This document shows, one piece after another, positions 1 to 5,669 of a DNA stretch of 5,669 bases; positions within the stretch are counted from its first letter, which is position 1; each line of letters starts with the position of its first letter. The notes under the pieces are model-generated. The model was not told the DNA's origin, did no database searches, and saw only the letters and a list, made by a program, of their open reading frames with translations. A program made the position numbers and the translations under genes. This stretch comes from an uncultured Pseudomonadota bacterium (GTDB lineage Bacteria; Pseudomonadota; Gammaproteobacteria; Burkholderiales; Usitatibacteraceae): the NCBI GenBank assembly GCA_946885905.1, contig CAMPHL010000199.1:1-5669 (forward strand), written 5' to 3'.

Positions 1-1192
1 ACAGGATCGGCGTCGTGAGGCCGGGGACGTCCACCTCGACGATGCGCTCGTCGGCCTCGAACTTGACGGAAAGCGCATGGGTCTCGTCGCGGTTGAAGCG
101 CGCGCGGAAGCGCCCGCCCGGACCCAGGCGCTTCGCCTCGGCGGCGAGCGCCGGGTCGTAGACGATGCCGAGCAGCGCGCCCTGGACTCCGGCCTTGTGG
201 AACGATTCCAGGATCCAGACGGTGTTCCCCCGTCCGCCCCCGCCGGGGTTGTCCGCGACGTCGGCGAAGAGCAGCGACGGCTTCGAGGGATCGCGCCCGC
301 ATTCGACCGCCATGCGCGTCGCATCGGCGAGGCTGGTCAGGCGCGGGATGTAGCGCATGCGGTCGTTCCAGCACTTCTGCGCGATGTCGCGGGCGAGCTC
401 ACCGGCGAGCGCGCGGTCGTTGCGCGTCGTGACGGTGATGCTCATGCCGTTCTTGGCGCAGTCGCCGAGCGAGAAGCCGCTCACCACGGAGACGTTCATC
501 ACCCGCTTGTCGAGCCTGGACTGGCCATACGCGATGATGTCCGCATACGGCCCGCTCTTGGTGTTCTGCGCGACCGAAGGCGGGATGAAAGGCAGCTTCA
601 CCATCGCCGCGGTGGCGCGCGTGCCGGCCAGGAGCTCGCGCATGTGGTCGGCGCTTTCGACGCCTCGCTCGTGCATGTCCATGTGGGGGTTGGTGCGATA
701 GGCGACCAGCACGTCGCAGTTGCGCACCATCCGGTCGGAGACATTGGCGTGCAAATCCAGCGTGGCGACGATCGGCACCTCCTTGCCGACGATGGAACGC
801 ACCCGCTCGAGGATCACGCCTTCGGGGTCGCCTTCCTTCTCGCCGATCGCGCCGCCGTGCAGCGACAGGAACACTCCGTCCACGGGAAGCGCCGCGCGCA
901 GGCGCTGGTCGAGCTGCTGCACGACCTCGAGGAAGAACCCGTGCTCCACCGGCCCGCTCGCGCCCACCATGGCGCCGTAGAGCGGGACAGGCTCCCAGGC
1001 CCCGGTTCGGGTCATGCGCTCCACGAAACCGGAGGTGGTGACTGGGCAGCGCGGGTGATCGCTTTCCCAGTCGACGCGCATTTCCTCGCCCGCCGCGATG
1101 TACTGGGCCGCGAACTCCTCGCGCGTGGCGAGCGGCGAGTGGCCGTTGGACTCGAGCATGAATGCGCCGATGGCGATCCGGGGCTTGGGCAT
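1..1192 (-). CDS. M81 family (MlrC-like) metallopeptidase, C-terminus cut by the window edge
   Basis: The frame reads from an ATG at 1192 down to the left edge without a stop, giving 397 residues; family members are usually near 490-500, so about 100 C-terminal residues are missing. The start MPKPRIAIGAF matches how these proteins begin, and no other ATG lies just upstream in frame. Seen motifs: E14 in LESNGHSP (family version roughly HExNTFSP), H112 in LHGG, D146 and H148 in TLDLHAN, H170 in TNPHMDMHERG, and a glycine-rich DNPGGGGRGN at 314-323 that opens the C-terminal MlrC domain. The D-x-H plus 22-residue H spacing, with H112 lying 34 residues before D146, matches the metal-site pattern I recall for MlrC, which hydrolyses linearised microcystin. 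Most family members have unknown substrates, so a microcystin role is not implied. No signal peptide is seen, so it is probably cytoplasmic. It is divergent from the solute-binding protein gene with 35 bases between the starts, suggesting shared control. The family call is strong; the substrate is unknown. Confidence 0.93.
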   Translation of the reverse strand, partial: MPKPRIAIGAFMLESNGHSPLATREEFAAQYIAAGEEMRVDWESDHPRCPVTTSGFVERMTRTGAWEPVPLYGAMVGASGPVEHGFFLEVVQQLDQRLRAALPVDGVFLSLHGGAIGEKEGDPEGVILERVRSIVGKEVPIVATLDLHANVSDRMVRNCDVLVAYRTNPHMDMHERGVESADHMRELLAGTRATAAMVKLPFIPPSVAQNTKSGPYADIIAYGQSRLDKRVMNVSVVSGFSLGDCAKNGMSITVTTRNDRALAGELARDIAQKCWNDRMRYIPRLTSLADATRMAVECGRDPSKPSLLFADVADNPGGGGRGNTVWILESFHKAGVQGALLGIVYDPALAAEAKRLGPGGRFRARFNRDETHALSVKFEADERIVEVDVPGLTTPIL

Positions 1193-1227
1193 AATCCGGG
1201 AACGGAACGAGAAAGGAACGATTATCC
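1193..1227. promoter_or_regulatory. Divergent intergenic spacer with candidate -10 boxes and GGAACG repeats
   Basis: Only 35 bases separate the two divergent ATG codons, so both promoters must lie partly inside coding sequence. A CATAAT hexamer (1190-1195, plus strand) and a GATAAT hexamer (1221-1226 read on the minus strand) each match the -10 consensus at five of six bases and sit at sensible distances from the two starts. No convincing -35 TTGACA-like box is found about 17 bases upstream of either. GGAACG occurs three times (1199-1204, 1204-1209, 1215-1220); the last overlaps the ribosome binding site of the plus-strand gene. A short operator is possible, but the promoter assignments are weak. 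Confidence 0.25.
1212..1217 (+). promoter_or_regulatory. Ribosome binding site of the solute-binding protein gene
   Basis: AAAGGA lies ten bases before the ATG at 1228, which is slightly long but workable spacing. It supports that ATG as the start, together with the signal peptide that begins immediately after it. Confidence 0.55.
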
Positions 1228-2778
1228 ATGACCCGGCGCCTGCTTTCCGCCCTGCTGCTCGCCCTCGGCCTGTGCGCCAACGCCCAGACCCTCACCCTCG
1301 GCAACAAGCTCGAGCTCAATACGCTCGATCCGCACTTCTTCGCCTCCTTCGCGCCCAATTCCTCGCTGCAGTACTTTTTCGACAAGCTGGTCGAATACGA
1401 CGACAAGCTGAAGGTCCGGCCCTCGCTCGCCGCGTCCTGGAAGCTGGTCGACGACACCACCTGGGAATTCAAGCTGCGCCAGGGCGTTAAGTTCCACGAC
1501 GGGACGCCCTTCACGGCCGAGGACGTGATCTTCACCATCGAGCGCGTGCCCAACGTGCCCAACTCGCCCAACTCCTTCGCCCAGTTCACGCGCGGCATCG
1601 AGACGGTGAAGAAGGTGGACGACCACACGATCCTCGTGAAGACCAAGGCGCCGAACCCGCAGATGCTTTCCGACTTCGCCAACATCTTCATCGTGTCGGC
1701 CAGGGCGGCGAAGGGCGCCACGACCGCCGACTTCAATTCCGGCAAGGCCGTCGTGGGGACCGGGCCGTACAAGCTGGTGAAGTTCACCACCGGCGAGCTG
1801 CTGGAGGTCGAGCGCTTCGACGGCTACTGGGGCGGCAGGCAGCCGTGGGCCCGGGTCACCGAGCGCACCATCGCCAAGGATCCGGCGCGGCTCGCTTCGC
1901 TTCTTTCGGGACAGGTGGACGCGATCGACGCGGTGCCGATCCCGGATCTCGAGCGGCTGAAGAAAGAAGGCAAGTACGGCCTCTTCCGCGGGCCCGCGGC
2001 GCTCGTGCACTACGTGGCGCTCGATTCGGCGCGCGACGTCTCGCCCTTCGTGACCGCCAAGGACGGCAAGCCGCTCACGACGAACCCGCTCAAGGACGCG
2101 CGTGTGAGGAAGGCGCTTTCGCTCGCGTTGAACCGCGACGCGATCGCCAGGCGCGTGATGGAGGGCAGCGCCACGCCCGCCTCCCAGATGATGCCGCAGA
2201 TCTATCCCACCGCCAGCGGCTCGCTCAAGCCCGATCCCTTCGATCCCGCGAAGGCGCAGGCGCTGCTTCGGGACGCGGGTTGGGCCGACGGCTTCCGCAT
2301 CGTGCTGCACGCGACCGGCGATCGCTATCCCAACGACACGGCGGTCGCGCAGGCCATCGCGCAGATGTGGACGCGCATCGGGTTGAAGGCGGAGGTGGAG
2401 GCGCTGCCGGGCTCGGTCTTCTTCACACGCGCTTCCAAGCAGGAGTTCAGCGCTTTCGCCGCCCAGTACGGCGCGGAGGATTCGATGAACAGCCTGCGCG
2501 CGCTGGTGGCGAGCTACGACCGGTCCAAGGGCTATGGCACGGCGAACCGCGTGCGCTACACCAACCCGATCGTGGACAACCTGCTCACCGAGGCGCTCAC
2601 CACGATGGACGACGAGATGCGCCAGGCCAAGCTCGAGCGCGCGATCAACTTCGCGATGGCCGACCAGCCGCTGATCCCGGTCTTCCATCCGACGTTCGAT
2701 TTCGCCGCGCGCAAGGGGCTCACGGTCACGCCGCGCGCCCAGCGGCGCTTCAACGCGATGATGGTGGCGCCGAAGTAG
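1228..2778 (+). CDS. Family 5 ABC transporter substrate-binding protein (peptide/nickel type)
   Basis: A complete 516-residue protein, normal length for the SBP_bac_5 family (DppA/OppA/NikA-like), which captures oligopeptides, opines or related solutes in the periplasm and delivers them to an ABC importer. A classic Sec signal peptide is visible: MTRR, a leucine/alanine core to about residue 16, and a likely cleavage site after ANA at 17-19. C16 lacks a proper lipobox (the residue before it is Leu), so the mature protein is probably soluble. Family hallmarks are NTLDPHF at 31-37, LRQGVKFHDGTPFTAEDV at 83-100 and GTGPYKLVKF at 177-186, followed by the FDGYWGG stretch near 197-203. Gene pairs of an M81 protein with this kind of binding protein fit peptide scavenging. 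No permease or ATPase genes of the importer follow; a CDF gene starts one base after the stop instead. Ligand specificity cannot be read from the sequence. Confidence 0.96.
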   Translation: MTRRLLSALLLALGLCANAQTLTLGNKLELNTLDPHFFASFAPNSSLQYFFDKLVEYDDKLKVRPSLAASWKLVDDTTWEFKLRQGVKFHDGTPFTAEDVIFTIERVPNVPNSPNSFAQFTRGIETVKKVDDHTILVKTKAPNPQMLSDFANIFIVSARAAKGATTADFNSGKAVVGTGPYKLVKFTTGELLEVERFDGYWGGRQPWARVTERTIAKDPARLASLLSGQVDAIDAVPIPDLERLKKEGKYGLFRGPAALVHYVALDSARDVSPFVTAKDGKPLTTNPLKDARVRKALSLALNRDAIARRVMEGSATPASQMMPQIYPTASGSLKPDPFDPAKAQALLRDAGWADGFRIVLHATGDRYPNDTAVAQAIAQMWTRIGLKAEVEALPGSVFFTRASKQEFSAFAAQYGAEDSMNSLRALVASYDRSKGYGTANRVRYTNPIVDNLLTEALTTMDDEMRQAKLERAINFAMADQPLIPVFHPTFDFAARKGLTVTPRAQRRFNAMMVAPK

Positions 2779-2779
2779 C

Positions 2780-3718
2780 TTGGCCTCGGACCCATCCAGC
2801 GTCCCCTCCGAAGGGAAGGGGAGATCGCCGAGGTTCTACGCCGGCCTCTCGGTCGCGACGGCGCTCGCCACCCTCGCGTTGAAGGGCGGGGCTGCGTGGC
2901 TCACCGGCTCCGTGGGCCTGCTTTCGGACGCGCTCGAGGGTCTGGTCAACCTCTTCGCCGCCATCCTCGCCTTCGTCGTTCTTTCCTACGCCCACGACGC
3001 GCCCGACCGGGAGCACAACTTCGGGCACGAGAAGGCCGAGTACTTCTCCTCGGGCACCGAGGGGGCGCTCATCTTCGTGGCCGCCGCGGCGATCGTGTGG
3101 ACGGCGGTGCCGCGGTTGGCCGAGCCCCAGCCGCTCGAGCAGTTGGGCATCGGGCTGGTGATCGCCGCGATCGCGGCGGCGCTGAACGGCGCCTGCGCCT
3201 GGGCGATGCTGCGCGGCTCGCGCGAGCACCGTTCGATCACGCTCGAGGCCGACGCCCGCCACCTTCTCACGGACGTCTGGACCACGGGCGGCGTGATCGT
3301 CGGCGTGCTGCTCGCGGGCATCACCGGCTGGGTGCGCCTGGATGCGCTGGTGGCGATCGCGGTGGCGCTGCACATCCTGTGGACCGGCGCATCCCTCATG
3401 CGGCGATCGTTCCACGGCCTCATGGACCAGGCGGTTCCCGAGGCGGAGCGCAAGCAGATCGACGGCATCCTGGCAGTCCTGCGCACCCGCGGCTGCGACT
3501 ACCACGAGCTGCGTACGCGCCGGGCCGGCGCCCGCAGCTTCGTGGACGTGCACATCCTCGTGCCGGGCACCATGACCGTCCAGGAGGGGCACAACCTCGT
3601 CGAGGGCCTCGAGAAGGAGGTCCAGCTACGGCTGCCGCACGTGGAGATGCTCACCCACCTCGAGCCCATCGAGGATCCCCGCAGCTGGACCGACGAGACA
3701 CACCGGACCACGGAGTAA
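2780..3718 (+). CDS. Cation diffusion facilitator (CDF) family metal transporter, TTG start
   Basis: A 312-residue inner-membrane metal/proton antiporter that exports divalent metals. About six membrane segments occur at roughly 20-41, 45-70, 96-112, 121-143, 167-180 and 186-203, followed by a cytoplasmic C-terminal domain. Compared with E. coli FieF (YiiP) at constant offset: site B is intact (D76, H79, H83 in DREHNFGHEKAE), and the C-terminal binuclear site is kept as H242, H258, H271, H293 and E295 (Glu where FieF has Asp). The transport site is E53, N57, H161, D165, so both TM2 aspartates of FieF are replaced while the HxxxD of TM5 is kept. Metal specificity is therefore open (Zn, Fe, Mn, Co or Cd). 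The TTG at 2780 is chosen because an in-frame TGA lies at 2759-2761, no ATG or GTG comes between, and TM1 starts about 20 residues later. The one-base gap after the solute-binding protein stop suggests translational coupling. Confidence 0.94.
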   Translation: MASDPSSVPSEGKGRSPRFYAGLSVATALATLALKGGAAWLTGSVGLLSDALEGLVNLFAAILAFVVLSYAHDAPDREHNFGHEKAEYFSSGTEGALIFVAAAAIVWTAVPRLAEPQPLEQLGIGLVIAAIAAALNGACAWAMLRGSREHRSITLEADARHLLTDVWTTGGVIVGVLLAGITGWVRLDALVAIAVALHILWTGASLMRRSFHGLMDQAVPEAERKQIDGILAVLRTRGCDYHELRTRRAGARSFVDVHILVPGTMTVQEGHNLVEGLEKEVQLRLPHVEMLTHLEPIEDPRSWTDETHRTTE

Positions 3719-3720
3719 AC

Positions 3721-3827
3721 ACCAGGGCCAGGTACGGGACAGGTACTTGTGCCAGGTCTGTCCTAGGTAGTGTGTCCTCACCTAGGACAGACCTGGCACA
3801 AGTACCTGTCCCGTACCTGGCCCCGGT
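3721..3827. repeat. Perfect long inverted repeat (44-base arms, 11-base loop) between convergent genes
   Basis: The arms at 3725-3768 and 3780-3823 are exact reverse complements, leaving a loop at 3769-3779. After one A/C mismatch, three more pairs (3721-3723 with 3825-3827) extend the stem. Each arm carries the word CAGGT three times (from 3729, 3740 and 3753 in the left arm; the first two as CAGGTAC) and an internal GGACAG (3737-3742) matching CTGTCC (3758-3763), so each arm can fold into its own small hairpin. Two inverted copies of a small palindrome-bearing unit resemble a REP/BIME-type intergenic repeat, or a small non-autonomous mobile element. It begins a few bases after the CDF stop and ends about ten bases before the ABC exporter stop. 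In transcripts from either strand it would form a very stable hairpin that could protect 3' ends or stop transcription. The repeat is certain; the class is inferred. Confidence 0.97.
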
Positions 3828-3838
3828 TCTCCGGTTTT
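3823..3838 (+). terminator. Weak candidate terminator hairpin downstream of the CDF gene
   Basis: CCGG (3823-3826), loop TTCT, CCGG (3831-3834) and then TTTT (3835-3838) make a short stem followed by four Ts on the plus strand. Four base pairs is short for an intrinsic terminator, it shares bases with the end of the large inverted repeat, and its tail overlaps the stop codon of the opposite gene. It may act only together with the large hairpin. On the minus strand there is no good T-run after the large stem. Confidence 0.25.
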
Positions 3839-5669
3839 AGCGGTAGCCGGCGGCCTGCAGCTCGAAGAGCTCCTTGTAGCGGCCGCCCTGGGCCATGAGC
3901 TCGGCGTGGGTGCCGGTCGCCTCGACGCGGCCCTCGCCGAGCACCACGATCCGATCGGCCATGCGCACGCTGGAGAACCGGTGCGAAATGAGCACCGCGG
4001 TCTTGCCTTTGGAGAGCTCCTTGAAGCGCTGGAAGACCTCGAACTCGGCGCGGGCGTCGAGGGCGGCGGTCGGCTCGTCGAGGATCAGGACCTGGGCATC
4101 GCGCATGTAGGCGCGGGCGATCGCGATCTTCTGCCACTCGCCGCCGGATAGGTCCACGCCGGTCCTGAATCGGCGGCCGATCAGCTGCTCGTAGCGCTGC
4201 GGGAGCTTCGCCACCACTTCGTCGGCCAGGCTCGCCCGCGCGGCGTGCTCGATACGCTCGCGATCCCCGCGCGCTTCGATGCGGCCCACGGCGATGTTGT
4301 CGGCGGCGGAGAGGTGGAAGCGCACGAAGTCCTGGAAGATCACGCCCACGTTGCGGCGCAGCTCGAAGAGGCCGTACTCGCGCAGGTCGTGGCCATCCAG
4401 CAGGATGCGGCCCTCGTCGGGGTCGTACAAGCGCGCGAGGAGCTTTACCAGCGTGGTCTTGCCCGCGCCGTTCTCGCCCACGAGCGCCAGGACTTCCCCG
4501 GCCCGCAACGAGAACGAGAGGTGGCGCACCGCCCAGCGATCCGCGCCCGGATATCGGAAGCCCACGTCCTCGAATGTGAATCCCTCCCGGATGGGCGACG
4601 GAAACGGGCGGGCGTTCGGCGGGGAAACGATCTCGGGCTCGATCTCGAAGAACGAGAAGAGGTCGTCGAGGTACATCGCCTGGCCCGCGACGGTCGAGAA
4701 GCCGGAGAGGAAGCCTTCGAGCAGCCCGCGCAGCCGCAGGAACGAGCCCGAGAGGAACGTGAGGTTGCCGATGGTGAAATCGCCATGGAGCGTGCGCCAG
4801 ACGATGTAGGCGTAGGCGAAGTAGTAGGCGAAGGTCGAGATCGCGGTCAGCACGCTTCCCCATGCGGCGCGCCGGATCGCGATCCTGCGGTTGGCGCGGA
4901 AGAAGCTCACCGCGAGGTCGCGGTAGCGCGCGATGAGGAAGGGGTGGAGCGCGAAGATCTTCACTTCCTTCGCGGTTTCGGCGCTGGCGGCCACCTGCCG
5001 GAGGTAGTCGAGCTCCCGGCGCTCGGGGGCGCGATGGTAGTTGAGCCAATAGGTCTGGGAGTTGAAATTGACCTCGCCGAGGAAGGCCGGGATGAGCGCC
5101 ACCGCGAGCAGGGCCACGAGCCATGGCGCATAGGCGATGAGGCCGGCGACCAGGCTCGCGATCGTCACGATGTCCTGCGCCTGCGAGAAGAGCTGCGTCG
5201 TGAGCCCGGTGCGGCCGGCCGCCTGCATGCGCGCCCTTTCGAGCTTGTCCTGGAACTCGCTGTCCTCGAAATCCTCGAGGTCCAGCGTGGCGGCGTGCTC
5301 CATGAGCCGCACGCTCGTCGTGGTCGACAGCCGCTCGCCGAGCAGCGAATCGAGCAGCGAAATGCCGCGCGCGAGCAGCTCCGAGCCGATGCCCAGCCCG
5401 AACTCGAGGGCGAGCAGGAAGATCACCTGGTCGAGCAGCCCGCTCTCGAACCAGGCCGAGGCGGTCGCCCCCGGCGCCGGCAACTGCGTGAGCCGCACCA
5501 CCTCGTCGATGATGAGGGCGCCCACGTACAGAGCCGTCACGGGAATCAGCGCCCGCGTGACCCTCAGCGCCACCTGCGCCACCGTGATCCCCGGGCTCGT
5601 CTCCCAGACGAGCTTCAGGAACGGCGGGATGTTGCGCATCGCGCCGAGGCGCTCGCGGAAGGACTGGGG
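3837..5669 (-). CDS. ABC exporter half-transporter (membrane domain fused to ATPase), N-terminus probably beyond the window
   Basis: Numbering from the internal ATG at 5639, 600 residues run to a TAA at 3837-3839. Residues about 1-320 form a type I exporter membrane domain with roughly six helices (about 18-48, 70-90, 153-170, 173-190, 262-281, 290-315). Residues 354-600 are the ATPase: A-loop Y363, Walker A GENGAGKT at 388-395, Q-loop Q436, signature LSGGE at 497-501, Walker B ILDE with D521 and catalytic E522, D-loop ALD at 526-528 and H-loop H553. All catalytic elements are intact, so it should be an active ATPase working as a homodimer or with a partner half. LSGGEWQK resembles the NisT/SpaT-like and multidrug exporter group; the substrate is unknown, with no peptidase domain and no precursor gene nearby. 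The frame stays open upstream of 5639 (PQSFRERLGA before the Met) with no Shine-Dalgarno visible, so the true start likely lies outside. It converges with the CDF gene. Confidence 0.94.
   Translation of the reverse strand, partial: PQSFRERLGAMRNIPPFLKLVWETSPGITVAQVALRVTRALIPVTALYVGALIIDEVVRLTQLPAPGATASAWFESGLLDQVIFLLALEFGLGIGSELLARGISLLDSLLGERLSTTTSVRLMEHAATLDLEDFEDSEFQDKLERARMQAAGRTGLTTQLFSQAQDIVTIASLVAGLIAYAPWLVALLAVALIPAFLGEVNFNSQTYWLNYHRAPERRELDYLRQVAASAETAKEVKIFALHPFLIARYRDLAVSFFRANRRIAIRRAAWGSVLTAISTFAYYFAYAYIVWRTLHGDFTIGNLTFLSGSFLRLRGLLEGFLSGFSTVAGQAMYLDDLFSFFEIEPEIVSPPNARPFPSPIREGFTFEDVGFRYPGADRWAVRHLSFSLRAGEVLALVGENGAGKTTLVKLLARLYDPDEGRILLDGHDLREYGLFELRRNVGVIFQDFVRFHLSAADNIAVGRIEARGDRERIEHAARASLADEVVAKLPQRYEQLIGRRFRTGVDLSGGEWQKIAIARAYMRDAQVLILDEPTAALDARAEFEVFQRFKELSKGKTAVLISHRFSSVRMADRIVVLGEGRVEATGTHAELMAQGGRYKELFELQAAGYR

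Noticed and set aside
984..1000. GGGACAGGCTCCCAGG-like stretch inside the M81 gene resembling part of the inverted repeat arm
   Set aside because: Only a short word is shared, and it lies in conserved coding sequence, so it is not a second copy of the repeat.
77..1231. Plus-strand open frame (384 codons) opposite the M81 gene
   Set aside because: The composition is biased, no family is recognisable, and the opposite strand encodes a coherent M81 protein with metal-site motifs.
399..1790. Minus-strand open frame (463 codons) spanning the divergent spacer
   Set aside because: It is out of frame with the M81 protein, and its Arg/Ala/His-rich second half is the frame-shifted shadow of that gene. 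It also covers both true start codons.
1222..2688. Long minus-strand open frame (488 codons) antisense to the solute-binding protein gene
   Set aside because: Its product is rich in Arg, Gly and His with no recognisable domain, and it lies opposite a gene with clear family motifs and a signal peptide. Such frames are common in GC-rich DNA.
3725..3823. Single CRISPR-like repeat or phage attachment site
   Set aside because: There is one inverted pair only, with no direct repeats and spacers and no integrase gene in the window.
2896..3840. Plus-strand open frame (314 codons) overlapping the CDF gene and running through the inverted repeat
   Set aside because: Its product is Arg/Gly/Ala-rich; the CDF reading frame in the same DNA carries all the expected metal-site residues.
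3778..5124. Minus-strand open frame (448 codons) overlapping the ABC exporter
   Set aside because: It is the shifted-frame shadow of the ABC exporter, Pro/Arg-rich and without ATPase motifs.

Overview
This is a GC-rich window, with codons mostly ending in G or C and long antisense shadow ORFs. It looks like ordinary bacterial chromosome, most likely from a proteobacterium. A betaproteobacterium of the Burkholderiales type is my guess, from the pairing of an M81/MlrC-like protein with a family 5 solute-binding protein; no rRNA or other phylogenetic marker is present to confirm it.

Layout. (1) Positions 1-1192, minus strand: most of an M81 (MlrC-like) metallopeptidase-family gene, whose 3' end lies beyond the left edge. 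(2) A 35-base divergent spacer (1193-1227). (3) 1228-2778, plus strand: a complete periplasmic family 5 (peptide/nickel type) ABC substrate-binding protein. (4) 2780-3718, plus strand: a cation diffusion facilitator (CDF) metal transporter that begins at a TTG one base after the preceding stop. (5) 3719-3836: a convergent intergenic region almost filled by a perfect 44-base inverted repeat with an 11-base loop. (6) 3837-5669, minus strand: a fused membrane-domain/ATPase ABC exporter half-transporter, whose reading frame runs off the right edge.

How the parts may work together. The M81 protein and the solute-binding protein are divergently transcribed from a very short shared spacer and plausibly share regulation: one binds oligopeptide-like solutes in the periplasm, the other is related to enzymes that open or degrade small peptides such as linearised microcystin. 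No permease or ATPase of the importer type is present, so the binding protein either uses a transporter encoded elsewhere or its partners lie outside the window. The CDF gene is probably co-transcribed with the binding protein because of the one-base gap, but I see no functional link. The ABC exporter faces this unit across the hairpin and is a separate transcription unit.

I see no CRISPR array, tRNA, rRNA, transposase gene or defence system. The only non-coding structure that stands out is the inverted repeat between the two convergent genes. The other points worth checking are an altered transport metal site in the CDF protein, its TTG start, and the uncertain N-terminus of the ABC exporter.
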